Assembly: GCA_019279435.1 (NCBI GenBank) | Contig: JAAALK010000081.1 | Span: forward strand, 57,651,318-57,715,317 | Direction: 5' to 3' | Source: Zizania palustris | Taxonomy: Eukaryota > Streptophyta > Magnoliopsida > Poales > Poaceae | Length of the DNA: 64,000 bases | Shown: positions 10,058 through 21,385 of the stretch, in pieces | Layout of the letters: the number at the start of each line of letters is the position of its first letter | Position numbering within the stretch: position 1 is the stretch's first letter | The notes under the pieces: model-generated | Seen by the model: the letters and a program-made list of their open reading frames with translations, nothing else | Told to the model about the DNA's origin: nothing | The model's database searches: none | Translations under genes and position numbers: made by a program

Positions 10058-12767
10058 ATGGGGCCTCGGCTGGAGTTGGTTGAACTCGATTCCGATCTAG
10101 ACCTCCGTTCGCTCGTGGCCTCTTGGGATTTCTCCCCCGGCAGGGACTTCCAGCATTTCGTTCTGGATTCCTTCGCCTCCCCGGTTCATCACCCCTCTTC
10201 CTCCCCGGTTGGGTCCTTCCTTCTGTTGGCGGTCTTTCGTCGTTTCACCTTCCGCCTCTCGGAGTCCTCGGTCAGCATGGCCCTGCATGCTTGTCTGGGT
10301 GGTTCTCCGGCAGGTTTTCACGTTGCTTTTCTTCAGGATAGGCACTTCCGGTTTTCTGTCTCCTCTCGCCGAGTTGGCTTTGAGGTCTGTCGGCGGCGTC
10401 GGGTCGTCACGGATCAGTTTGACGTCTACTTCCACCTTTGGCATGATGTTGGCCCACGCTGGTCTTTGGACCATCGACGGTGGTCGGAGGAGGAGCGTGC
10501 GAGCTGGATCCCGGTCTCGCGCCGGCGTCCTTTGCCCTCTGCCGCCCTGGGCCTCCCGCGGCTGCATCGGCGTCCGTCGTCCACTCCACGTCGTCGGCCC
10601 GGGGGAGCACTCGCTCCCCCCTGTCCCGATACTAGTCTGCCCCCGCCCCTCGCTTCCTCCCTCCTCTTCGTCCCGCCCTGCTCTCCTCGGTTCGTCGCCG
10701 CTCCTTTCCCGCCAAAAAGGTTTCGTTCAACAACATTCTTTCGTTCTTTCCTCCTCCTTCTTCTCCTCCTTCTCCTTCCTCGCCTCCTCCTGCCCTTAGG
10801 GTTGGCTCCCTTCTGTGCCCTCTCCCTCCTCTGGCTTCGGCCAGCTCTCCTTCTGCTGCTAGCTTCCTGCCCCCCTCTCCTCGTTCCGGCGCCCGTCCCA
10901 ATAGGGTCCCTCTCGGTCCGCGTGCCATTTTCAAACTCAACTGTGCCCTCCCTTCACTCCTGGGTCTGCCGCCCCCTCCCCGCTCTCCCCCGTCCTTGGG
11001 TTCCCGGTCCCAGCGGATCCCCGCTCGGTCGGGTGGGCACGGTGCTATTCCGGCTGCGCATATCTTCTCGCGCCTGAAATCGGATCTCTTGCTTGGCGCT
11101 TCGTCGCAGTCGCGGCCGTCGGTTTCCTGTGGCTTGCACCTTTCGCCGCCTTGCATTAATTGCCCACGTCAGCCGTCGGGCTCTAGGCCTCGCCCCTCCT
11201 GTCCCACCGGTTCCGCTTCTGTCTCCATGCCTCGCTTGGAGTGCACCCCTGCCTCCTCGCTCCCGCCTGGCACGGTTTCTGAGGCGCCCGGACTCACCCT
11301 CCCTCTTGTCCCTTTTGTTCCCTCCCCCGAGAGTCCTCCTCCTCTCTCCCCGCCAGTTTCCCCTATTGCTTTCAGTCCTCCTTCTCCTCGCTCTCTCCGC
11401 CCCATGGCTAACTTCCCTTTGAACCCGCTCCCCTTCCTCCCCTATGGCGGAGTGATCCGGGATGGTGGGGCCCTCTTCGTCGGCAACGGAACCTGGTATC
11501 CCTCGCCGGGGTGATCGTCAAGCGCCATGAGTGCTTTGCCATTGCGGAGCACGACGGCCCGCTCTCCCATGCGGCCAAGATGGGGCTCTTGATCGACATC
11601 CGGCACCACCTCGGCGTGGAACTTCATCTCCAAGTGGACCGATACTCCCTCTACCCCCTGGGAGTTGGTATCTACAAGTTGGGGACGGAGTTTGAGCGGG
11701 ACTCACTGGTTAACTCGCCGCCCTTCTTTGTCAATGGGCGCCTGGTTCGCTTCGTCAAGCACGACGAGGCGGCAAACTGCAGGCTTTCGCCATTCGCTCG
11801 CGTCGGATGGGTGATGTTCCTGGGATACCCGCTGGATTGTCGTTCTCAGAACTTCATCCAGCAGGCCGTCGCCTCCTTCGGTCAATTGCTTTTCTGGCAT
11901 GAGCCGGATCCTTGCCTCGGCCGCGTCCTCGTGAAGGTGCTTTACGAGGACGACCTGGACGTCCCAAGAAGCATCACCCTGAAGCACGGCAGCGACCGGG
12001 ATGGCGGGGGTCGTTCCTGGACCTTCCCGGTGTACCTGCTGCAATCGGATCTTGCCGACCAATGGCCTGGAGATGAGGACCCGCCGCCGCCGGACAATGG
12101 GAACCCCCACCCTTTCCTGGGCTCCGTCCAGCCCGGGGAACCGGAGTGGATCCAACAATGGGCAAATGCTCAGAGGTTTGGCCCTCTGGCCAACCAGTGG
12201 GCTCCTCCGAACCAGCCTCACGTGGACGATCAGGCGGGGCATGACGTGGCTGCCCCTATGGATGAAGGCGAACCCTTCTTGGACGAGGTCCTGGAAGGGT
12301 TTGAGGAGTTGCCAGACATCCCGATGGTGGATCACCCGGCGGTCCCAGAGCCCCAGGAAAGCGTGGAGCTCTCGGGCGTGTCATCCGCGCCCTCGATGGA
12401 GTCCGCAGTGGAGCAGCCCCCCCTTCCCCTGTTCTCCCTCTTCGGCTGGTCTCGGTGGGATCCCCTGGGCGGGCCTCGGCCTCCTGCTCCTCTGGTCCTC
12501 CGTCGGACTTGGCCCCGGCCTCCCCTGGGCGCCCCCCGGTCCGGCTCGTCTACTCCAGGCGTGGGCGGGGAGGGGCACCTCGTGCTCCCCCTCCCGCGAC
12601 CTCGCCGGTGCGGCCCCCCCCGCTCTCGGCTCAGGGTCTGCGTAGGAGCGCCAGGATCAGAGCCCGGCTCAGGGGGTTCAAGCCTTCCTCTCGCCGTTCT
12701 CGGGGTCGCTTCTCGCCGCTTCCTACCATCGACATTCTGCTACCAGCCTTTGTGGCCTTTGCGCTAA
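10058..12767 (+). pseudogene. LINE ORF1 (RNA-binding protein), frameshifted
   Basis: ORF1 protein coats LINE RNA. Three overlapping frames hold it. The first, from the ATG at 10058, has MALHACLGGSPAGFHVAFL and FRFSVSSRRVGFEV…FHLWHDVGPRW, the N-terminal module of grass LINE ORF1. A long Ser/Pro-rich region follows (about 10540-11400), where the correct frame changes. The ORF1 core begins with MANFPLNPLPFLPYGGVIRD (11404-11463). A one- or two-base shift at about 11505-11514 moves it to the frame of 11511-12767, with VKRHECFAIAEHDG, YSLYPLGVGIYKL, LVRFVKHDEAANCRLSPFARVGWVMFLGYP and GRVLVKVLYED. I see no intact CCHC zinc knuckle. Base composition is very C-rich on this strand. Confidence 0.75.
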
Positions 12768-13199
12768 CACTGTGTCCAACACCGTCCTCTCCAGTGACTC
12801 TGACACCGCCTCGGCCTCCTCCGCGCCCGCTGCTGTCGGCTTCTCCAGGGCGCCCCGGGTGGAGGTCCCTCCTGCTTCTCAAGCTTCTCACAATGACATT
12901 CCCACTAGCTCTATCTAAGCGGCCTACGTGCCTTTTGCTGCCCTGGGAGGGCTGTAAGTTCTCAGTCTACCGTACTCTTGTTATCAGGCCTGCGTGTCGT
13001 GTTTGGTCCTGGGAGGACTGTACGAACCTTTTGTGCCATGTTTCCTGCTCTGGTGGGCTTACCCACTTTTGTTTGTCCCGCCTCTCTCGTTTCCTCGTTG
13101 GACCCCTTGTCCTTCCTGCTTCGGTTTTTGCCCTGCCTGCTTCGGTTGGTGGTCCCTTGCCCACGGCCGACATTCTCCCTTTGCTTAAAATTTTCTCGG

Positions 13200-16100
13200 A
13201 TGGGTCGCGATAGAATTTGGCAGGTGGTCAGTTGGAACGTGCGGGGACTCAACTCCTGTTCTAAGAGGCTTGCGGTCCGCAACCTCATCTCTTCGGCCCA
13301 GGCGGATATTGTGTGTCTTCAGGAGACCAAGATGCCCTCCTTCACGCCCTCCTTGGTGCGGTCCTTCTGTCCCAGGCGCCTTGACCAGTTTTCCTTTGTC
13401 CCGGCCCTGGGCTCGGCTGGGGGCCTCTTCATTGGCTGGAATAGTGCTTTATTTTCTGGGGTCACCCTCTCCTCCTCTCCCTTCCAGCTTACCGTCTCCC
13501 TCACCTCTGTGCTTAACGGGGCTTCCTGGTCCCTTTCTAACATTTACGGCCCGTGTCGGAACGCTGAGCGTGCCCCTTTCATCTCTTGGTTTCTCTCTTT
13601 GGATATTCCCCCGAGGTCCAACTGGTTGTTTGTTGGCGATTTCAATCTCTATCGTTTCCCTCATAACAAGAATGGGGGACGTCTTAACAGCAACCTCATG
13701 GACACCTTCAACAACATCATTAGTACCCATGGCCTTCAGGACATCCACCTTCAAAACAGAAGGTATACCTGGAGCAACAGGCAAAACAACCCCATCCTTG
13801 TCCTTCTTGACTGGTGTCTTTCGTCCCCCCACTGGACTTCCTCCTACCCCAATACCTCTTTCTCTGCTCTTCCTAACTCCAGCTCTGATCATTGCCCCTG
13901 CTTAATCAAGATTGGTTCTTCCATCCCCCGCTCCCCCATCTTCCGGTTTGAAAATTTCTGGCTTAAGCTCCCTGGCTTCTTGGATCTTGTCCATTCTTGT
14001 TGGAACTCTAGGCCTTTCCCCCTTGATCCCGCTCTTCGTATCGCCTCTAAGCTGAAGTCCCTTCAGAAGGCTCTCTCTCTTTGGCATCGGCGATGGGGTT
14101 GTTTCGAGCGTTGGATTCATAATTCTTCTATCATCCTGGGATATCTGGACAAAAGTGAGGAGCTCCGCCATCTTTCTGGGCCAGAATCCGTGTTCAGGTC
14201 CATTCTCCGGAACCATCTGGCTTTTCTTTTCTCCCTGCGCCATAAGTACTGGAAGCAGCGCTTCACCCTCCGTTGGACCAAGCTCGGCGATGCTAACACT
14301 AAATTCTTTCATTCTGCTGCCACCATCAGGCACCGCCGAAATGCGATCCCCGCCATCCAGCTTGGGGACGGTTCTTGGGCCACCTCCGCCCAGGACAAGG
14401 CTGAGGCCTTCCTTGATTTCTTCCTGACTAAAATGGGCTCCTCCTCGGCCCCCCCTATGCTCTTCGACCTGGCCAGCCTTGTTCCAAGGGTCCCAGGCCT
14501 TGATTTCCTGGGGGCCGGCTTTGAGGCCTCCGAACTTGATTCAGTGGTCCTCTCCGCTCTCCCGGACAAGGCCCCGGGCCCAGACGGTTTCAATGGGGCC
14601 TTTTTCAAAGCCTGCTGGCACATTGTGCGCCAGGACTTCCTGGACTTAGCCTCTGTCCTCTCTAATCACTCTGCCCAAGTCCACCCCATCAACGGGTCCT
14701 TTATCGCTCTCATCCCCAAAACTGCCTCTGCTTCCTCCGTTCTGGACTTTCGGCCCATTTCCCTCATGAATTTCAATGTCAAGATCTTCACTAAAGCCCT
14801 TGCTAATCGACTTCAGGCCATTTTCTCCACTCTTATCCACAAAAATCAATATGGGTTCATCAAGGGTCGTACTATCCAGGACTGCATCGCCTGGGCCTTG
14901 GAGCTTACGCATAGGTGCAAGCGGTCTAGACAGGAGGCTATCATTCTAAAGCTTGACTTCGAGAAAGCTTTTGACACCATTGAACATTCGGCCATCCTCC
15001 TCATGATGACGCATCTTGGCTTCCCCAGCTCCTGGATTTCTTGGATCAAACTTTTCCTCTCCTCTGGCTTCTCCTCGGTCCTTCTCAATGGCTGCCCCGG
15101 GAAGTTCTTTCAGTGCCGGCGTGGGGTGCGCCAGGGGGACCCCCTCTCTCCCCTTTTGTTTGTCCTTGCTGCGGACCTCCTCCAACACATCATTAACAAG
15201 GCCGCCCGTCTTGGGATCATCCATGGCCCTCCGTGCCACCCTGATCACCTGGATTTCCCTATCGCCCAGTATGCTGATGATACCATTATCTTTCTACGGG
15301 CTGACCAGCGCAACCTTTTCTTCCTCCGGGGCCTCCTGCACTCCTTCTCCCAATCCACTGGTCTTTCGGTTAACCTTTCTAAATCCTCCCTCATCCCCAT
15401 CAACTTATCCGAGCACCGGACGGATCTCCTGGCCGCCACCTTCGGTTGCCCGGTGGGCTCCCTCCCTTTTCAGTACCTTGGCCTCCCCCTGGGGGCCCTC
15501 AAGCCCAAAGCCTCTGACTTCAGATTCCTCCTCCTCAATATTTCCAATCGTCTCTCCTCCCTTTCTCTGTGGCTCAACATGGCCGGGAGACTCCAAATTG
15601 TCAACTCGGTTCTCTCGGCCCTCCCTACCTATACCATGTGCTCCCTCAAAATCCCTGCCAAGGTTATCCAACGGATTGATCAGGCTCGCCGCAACTTCCT
15701 CTGGCAGGGTAACTCTGTTAATGCTGGATCCTCTTCCAGGGTTGCCTGGCACTTAGTTTGCAGGCCCAAGCTCAAAGGTGGGTTGGGGGTGATTGACCTC
15801 CGCTCCCAGAAATCTGCCCTGCTTCTCAAACACTTCTGGAAATTCTTATCGCACCATGACACCCCCTGGGTCAACCTGATCCGCATGGACCTTGCTTCTT
15901 CCCCTCTTCCCCCTCACCTCCCCTACCCCAGGGCTTCTTTCTGGTGGCGGGATGTTGTTAGCCTGGCTTCCCTTCTGCGGGCCGTCGCATCCCCCTCTGT
16001 CTCCTATGGTCGGTCGATTTCCTTCTGGGAGGATAGCTGGTGCGGCCTTCCCTTTCGCCTTGTTTTCCCTCGTCTTTTCTCCTTCGCCAGAGCCCCCGGC

Positions 16101-16816
16101 TGCTCCGTCCACTTCTTCTTCTCCTCCTCGGGCTCGGCTGACAATTTCTTCCTCCCTCTCTCCTCGGAAGCCCCGCTTGAGTTCAACCTCCTTCATCAGG
16201 TGTTGTCTTCGATCAACCTGGATGATGATGACCCTGACAAGTGGACCTTCATTTGGCATTCTTCCACTTATCATCCTAAAGATCTCTACGGATACCAATT
16301 CAAGTTCATGCATTCCCATTCCGCCTTTAAATGGCTCTGGAGGTCCAAGTGCTCCAGCAAGATCAAGGTCTTTTTTTGGCTTCTCTTGGTTGACCGCCTT
16401 AACACTAGGAATATCCTCCGTCGCAAACACGTGCTGCCCTGGATGAGGATACTTCTTGCTGCCTCTGCCATTCGGGGGTGGAGGAAACAGGGTCCCATCT
16501 TTTTTTCGAGTGCCCCTTCAGCCTCCAATGCTGGTATCTGCTGGGCATTCAATGGCATCCCTCGACCACGATTCAAGATAACCTCTCGACAGCTAGAAGG
16601 AGATTTGACAAACCTTTCTTTATGGAGATTGTGATGATTTCTGCTTGGGCCATTTGGATTACTAGGAATAGTAGCATCTTCAGATCCACCCCCTCGACGG
16701 TCGGAGGTTGGTTACGTCTTTTTCTCACAGTATTTTCTGCTCAGTCTCAGCGGTTCCCACCTCGGCTCAAGGAGGAGGCAAGGAATTGGCTGGGCACTTG
16801 TACCCTCCCCCTGTAA
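13200..16816 (+). pseudogene. LINE ORF2: endonuclease-reverse transcriptase, C-terminal frameshift
   Basis: The likely start is MGRDRIWQVVSWNVRGLN at 13200, although the open frame extends up to 12978. Residues about 1-235 are an apurinic-like endonuclease (SWNVRGLN, CLQETKM, VGDFNL, SDHCPCL). The reverse transcriptase runs about 14700-15500 (RPISLMNF, LDFEKAFDTI, RRGVRQGDPLSPLL, catalytic QYADDTIIF). After the thumb comes the zf-RVT-type region: KWLWRSKCSSKIKVFFWLLLVDRLNTR. The frame ends at 16634, but the expected continuation (CCLCHSGVEETGSHLFFEC, then AWAIWITRNSSIF) is in another frame ending at 16816. So there is one small indel at about 16437-16445, and the rest is open. ORF2 nicks target DNA and copies the RNA there. 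Confidence 0.92.
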
Positions 16817-16929
16817 TCTCCCCCCAGGCTTCCTCGCCCTGCTCTCTGTTGTATCTCTTTTTAACTTTTTAATCAAATCTAGGTAGGAGCCTCTCCTACT
16901 GATTTGCCTCAAAAAAAATTTATAGATAC

Positions 16930-17885
16930 ATATACAAATCATGTCTAATAATATAGATGCGTTTTATAAGGATGCCTTATTGCGGAGTAATAAGTATAGA
17001 GACGAATTTGTAGAGCGCGGAACGTGACGTGGCAGATGATGTGGCACGTGACGTGGCTAGGGATGAAAATGAATCAGATAGTTTCTGTCCGAATCCGAAA
17101 AAATGGTTTCGGATCTGGATTTTTTTAATTCGAATATAAATCTTATCTATATATGAATTCAGTTAATCTGGAAAAATATTATCCGGATATCCGAAATCAA
17201 CATGGTTATCTATAGAAAATAACCATAAAATAAATCATTACTTAATATGTGTATCAAACTTCAAACATAATTTTATTTATTGACATAATACTAATGCAAA
17301 ACGCATTAGATTTGTGCTGCTAAGGTGTGCCCCTCACCTTGGTTTTATAGGCAGCCCACCACTCATACTGCTTCAAACTAGCGAGGTGGGACTAAAGAGT
17401 GAGGCGAGATTACAAACAATTGTTTGATATGCTTTAAAATGTGTCAAGAGGATAATGACACTTCAAAGCGTGTTTAAGTCTGTGTCATTTTCTTTTGATG
17501 GTTATTTGATACGATTTACGACTAATCTACATGCTATTCGTGGAATGACAACATGTTAAACTTTGTATCAATTCAATACGCTTTTCTAATCAAGTTAGAA
17601 AGCATCTATACCTAGCTATAAACAAATGTTTGATACACTTTACAACGTCTCTGTGTGATAATGACGCTTTAAATCATGTCTAACGTCGTGTCATTTTGAG
17701 ATGACATCAATAGCGTGTCAAAAAATGTCTTCGTATGATTCGTAACAGTATAAGCGTGTCTATTATCGTAACAATCTGACATGCTTTGAAAATCGTGTCA
17801 ACAAGCATCTTTATATGTGGATGTAGAGATGCTTTTACATGGTGTTACTACTATGGCGTAGCTACAGGGGGGTTTTCTAGTACTG
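16930..17885. repeat. CACTA right arm, noncoding
   Basis: AT-rich, no coding capacity. It has repeated GTGTCA-type motifs toward the end and the right inverted repeat (TGGCGTAGCTACAGGGG… at about 17854). A patch at 17300-17400 (GGTTTTATAGGCAGCCCACC) is more GC-rich and may be captured sequence. Confidence 0.7.
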
Positions 17886-17888
17886 TTT

Positions 17889-18990
17889 TGGCATGTCGGT
17901 GGGTAAGTTCTTAGGTTTCATGATTCATGAAAGAGGCATAGAGATTGATCCTAAGAGTCCTGAGAAAATTAGAAACATTACGACACCAACATGCAAAAAA
18001 GATGTGCAAAAGTTGCTTGGCAAGATGAATTATTTGCGTCACTTTATATCTAACTTGTCTGGAAAGATTGATGCCTTTGTCCCCATACTCCGGCTAAAGA
18101 ATGAGGCCGAGTTCACTTGGGGGGGGGCAAGCCAGCAAAGCGCCTTTGAGAAAATCAAGGAGTGCTTGTCATCACCGCCAGTGGTGAGAGCACCCAAAGC
18201 CGGGATTCCGTTTGGGTTGTACATCGCTGTAGAAGATAGCGTGATCGGGGCCGGGCTAACCCAGGAGGTAGAAGAAAAGGAGTGCATCATTACGTTCTTG
18301 AGCAGCCACCTGCTGGACGCCGAGACCAGGTACGCGTTTGTGTAATGTTTGTGTTTGTCACTTTACTACGCGTGTACCAAGTTGCGCCACTATCTTCTCC
18401 CCACTACATGTGTTGTCGTTTGCCAAACCGATGTTATAAAACACATGTTGCAAAAGCCGATTCTAAGTGGAAGAATCGGAAAGTGGGCTTACACTTTGAT
18501 TGAATATGATTTGGCCTATGACCCCCTAAGAGCTATGAAAGTCTAGATCGTAGCCAACTTTATAGTTGACCACCACATAGACGTCAGTTGGAGCGACAAT
18601 GTTGCTTTGATTGAGGTAATGCCGTGGAAACTTTACTTTGATGGCTCAGCTTGCAAGAATGGCAATGCATTGGAGTGGTTCTCATATCACCTAGCGGAGC
18701 ACACTTTGAGACCTCGACTCGTTTAGAGTTTCCTTCTACTAATAACCAAGCTGAATACAAGGCTTTACTGCTAGGGCTTGAATTATTAGAATCCATGGGT
18801 ATTAAACATGTTCATGCACATGGTGATTCCCTGCTAGTGGTGCAACAAGTGGCTAAGAGTGCTCAATATTTTAATGGCTTGCTAAACAGCTACTTGGATA
18901 AGTGCCTAGACATAGTTGCTACTTTTGATGACTTCAAAATGTCTCATGTGTCATGAGAGGCCAATTCGATTGCAAATGATTTGGCTCAGA
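17889..18990 (+). pseudogene. Element A RT C-terminal half and RNase H
   Basis: Resumes exactly where the CACTA element cut RT. It has VGKFLGFMIHERGIEIDP, then the connection region KDVQKLLGKMNYLRHFISN and SAFEKIKECLSSPPVV. After a stop at 18343-18345 come TKLRHYLLPTTCVVV and KGRIGKWAYTL-like sequence. RNase H follows: YFDGSACKNG near 18633 with catalytic D, TNNQAEYKALLLGLEL near 18739-18786 with catalytic E, and HGDSLLVVQQV near 18820 with catalytic D. A frame change lies at 18655 and a stop at 18954. RNase H would degrade the RNA of the hybrid. Confidence 0.85.
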
Positions 18991-19430
18991 AAGCATCTGG
19001 TTACCAAGTCAGGAGAGGAAAATTTTCTATACAGGAGAAGTTGATGTTTGGTCTCGCTACTAAAGCCAGTGACTTCGGACGGGCACACCCTCCGAGTCAG
19101 ACCCCTCCAGCAACCAGAGGCTACCGCGCGCCAAGATCCTAGGACCGGAGTGCTCCGCCCACCAAAGAGTCTGGCACACCGGAGCCCATGAGCCAGAGTC
19201 CCCCGGACAGCGAGGGCTTCCGGGAGACCGGACCCTCTAGCAGGAGGATTTGGCCTGGTGCGCTCCGCACGGCCAGTCCAGCCAGGCTTCAGCAGAAGCA
19301 GGAAGGGCTCGGGGGGCACCCCAAAATCAGTAACCTAGATACTTTTTTAGGGAACGAGCTAGCGAAACCCTCCGAATCCCATAAGGGCGATTGGAGAATT
19401 CCAATCGTCTAGTATTTGAGAGACCCTAGC
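18991..19430 (+). other. GC-rich Pro-rich linker between RNase H and integrase (element A)
   Basis: Reading on from RNase H gives a Ser/Pro/Arg-rich stretch (SDFGRAHPPSQTPPATRGYR, then a stop, then SPPDSEGFRETGPSSRR). I do not recognise it as a domain. Its GC content is clearly higher than both sides, so it may be captured sequence or a fast-evolving linker. Confidence 0.5.
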
Positions 19431-20648
19431 CAAAGGGTTGATCGGAAGGTTCGGTGACAAGCGTTTAAATTTATGTTAATAGACGACACACTGTATCGCC
19501 GAACCATCGACGGAGTACTGTTAAAGTGTCTAGACCACGAACGATCCCAGGTGGCTACGGGAGAAGTCCATGAAGGACTTTGTGGCACTCATTAGTCGGC
19601 CCAGAAAATGAGTTGGATGCTCAAAAGAGCGGGTTTCTACTGGCCGACTATGACCGAGGATTGTTTTAAGTATTATAGAGGGTGTGAAGCGTGTCAGAAG
19701 TTTGGCAATATTCAATTAGCTCCTGCTTCATTAATTAACCCTATTGTCAAGCCATGGCCATTTCGAGGTTGGGGTTTAGACTTCATCGGCCAAATTCACT
19801 CTCCTTCCTCAAAGGGGCATCGATTCGTGCTGATGGCAATGGATTACTTCACCAAGTGGACCGAGGCCGTACCTCTCAAGAACATGACTCACGCCGAGGT
19901 ACTTGACTTTATCTTGAAACACATTATCCATAGATTTGGTATTCCTCAAACTCTCACTACAGATCAAGGTAGTTCATTTGTTTCTAAGGAAGTGAGGGGT
20001 TTAGCCGAATATTATGATATTAAGTTGATAAACTCTTCGCCCTACTATGTTCAGGACAATGGTCAGGCCGAGTCTAGTAATAAAACCGTGATTAAGCTCA
20101 TTAGGAAGAAAATTTAAGAATTCCCTAAAAGGTGGCATGAGGTGCTCTTCGAGGCGCTATGGGCTTGTAGAGTTGCAAAGCACGGTGCTACCAAAGTTAG
20201 TACATATGAGTTGGTGTATGGGAAAGAAGATGTTCTACTTGTGGAAGTAGATCTTGGCTCTTTAAGAGTGTTATAGCAAGATGGCTTATCGGTCGATGAG
20301 TATGAAACTCTTTTGAAAGACAATCTAGAAGAAGTGACCGATAAGATATTGAGGGCTTTAGAAGCTATAGAAATAGACAAGAGGAGAGTAGCTAAAGCCT
20401 ACAATAAGAAGTTTAAACCAAAATAATTTCAAGTGGGTGACTTGGTTTGGAAGACAATTTTACCATTAGGCACTAAGAGTGCCAAATTTGGTAAATGGTC
20501 GCCTAGTTAGGAAGGCCCTTTCAAAATAGCCGAAATCGCTCCTAGCAATGCATATGTGTTAGAATCTCTGTAGGGAGAGCGGTTTCGAAGAGCTCTGAAT
20601 GGTAGATACTTGAAAAGGTATTTCCCAAGTGTGTGGCAAACAGATTAG
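19431..20648 (+). pseudogene. Element A integrase
   Basis: The zinc-binding N-terminus includes VHEGLCGTH and YYRGCEACQKFGN (19670-19707). The catalytic core has GWGLDFIGQI with the first D, LTTDQGSSFVSKEV with the second D, and the expected region of the E at DNGQAESSNKTVIKLI (about 20053-20100). A stop at 20115-20117 breaks the ORF. The C-terminal part has KRWHEVLFEALWACR, and a chromatin-binding-like end with FQVGDLVWKTILPLG and EGPFKIAEIAP, each broken by single stops. The protein ends near YLKRYFPSVWQTD at 20648. Integrase would insert the DNA copy; this one is dead. Confidence 0.88.
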
Positions 20649-21069
20649 AAGATGTCAAAAGGCCGATATGGAAGGTATCTTCTTTAGCCCATTGTGCTTT
20701 TAGTTCACTTAGTTCACTAAAAGGCAGGGGGCATGTGTTGATAGCAAAAAATTGCTTCAATGGTTAAGATTGTGAAAATATCAATTTTGGTAATTTGGGC
20801 CAAAAATACACATGTCCCGGGTCAGGTCGAAGCCCTACAGGGCCGAAGGACCATTGGGATATGGGCTCCGGAATCTTCCAGCCAGCCCACGGCTTTCGCC
20901 CAGGAGGCCTTTAGAGGCCCACCCCACCGAAGCTTCGGCCCAAGAAGTAGGCTTCGGCAGGCTTGGCCGAAGGCCCACTTCGGGCACAGATAGAGTTGGA
21001 CTCAATTCTAGCTAAGTGTTTAACTCTATTCAGCCGAATTATAGCAGATTAGATTAGAGGTCTAGCCCC

Positions 21070-21077
21070 TATAAGTA
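21070..21077 (+). promoter_or_regulatory. TATA-like box in element A LTR
   Basis: CCCCTATAAGTATAG, at the usual place for an LTR promoter. The downstream tandem repeat (21224-21385) would be in transcribed sequence. Confidence 0.5.
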
Positions 21078-21223
21078 TAGAGGCGAAGCTAGTTCAGAGG
21101 CCCCCCCAACAAAATCAACCACAAAGCCTTGTTTTGAATCACATTTACTTTATCTTTACTTTTCTATACTATTCGTGGGTTTGCCTGGAAGCACTCCGAT
21201 GGCCACTTCAGAATAGTTGTAAT

Positions 21224-21385
21224 CCTTGTTACTTCGCTTGTGAAGTATTCATTAATCTACGTAATAGATTGCTATCGCCTTGTTACTTCTCCTATGAAGT
21301 ATCCGTTAATCTACGTAATAGATTATTATCGCCTTGTTTCTTCGCCTGTGAAGTATCCGCTAATCTGCGTAACAGATTGCTACCT
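21224..21385 (+). repeat. 54-bp tandem repeat, three copies, in element A LTR
   Basis: Units start at 21224, 21278 and 21332. Each has the frame CCTTGTTACTTCGC…TGAAGTAT…TTAATCTACGTAATAGATT, with few substitutions between units 1 and 2. Confidence 0.85.

Larger units (their letters stand above)
9870..16916 (+). mobile_element. Full-length L1-type LINE
   Basis: A GC-rich 7.05 kb block in AT-rich surroundings, flanked by the exact 13-bp repeat AATTTATAGATAC (9857-9869 and 16917-16929). It has a 5' region, an ORF1 with an RNA-binding-type protein, an ORF2 with endonuclease, reverse transcriptase and a C-terminal zinc motif, and a short A-rich tail at 16911-16918. The length, the target duplication and the A tail all say it inserted complete by target-primed reverse transcription into the CACTA element. 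ORF1 needs frame changes and ORF2 has one frameshift, so it is probably inactive now but not old. Confidence 0.93.
9552..17885. mobile_element. Non-autonomous CACTA DNA transposon carrying a LINE
   Basis: The left end is CACTACTAGAAAACTCCCCC and the right end reads, inverted, CAGTACTAGAAAACCCCCC, both continuing with TGTAGCTACGCCA. The terminal inverted repeats are thus about 32 bp with a few mismatches. The 3-bp target duplication TTT is at 9549-9551 and 17886-17888. Without the internal LINE it is about 1.27 kb (9552-9869 plus 16930-17885) and codes for no transposase, so it depended on an autonomous CACTA element. Subterminal copies of short GTGTCA and GACACG motifs, seen especially at 17440-17800, fit the transposase-binding subterminal repeats of this superfamily. 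One terminal base is changed (CAGTA for CACTA) on the right. Confidence 0.88.

Noticed and set aside
10058..11514. GC-rich overlapping ORFs that look like host exons
   Set aside because: They lie inside the LINE, between its target duplications, and contain LINE ORF1 motifs.
9560..17876. Inverted repeat CCCCCTGTAGCTACGCCA taken alone as a transposon end
   Set aside because: The repeat extends outward to CACTACTAG, and only then is a clean 3-bp target duplication found, so the CACTA call replaces it.
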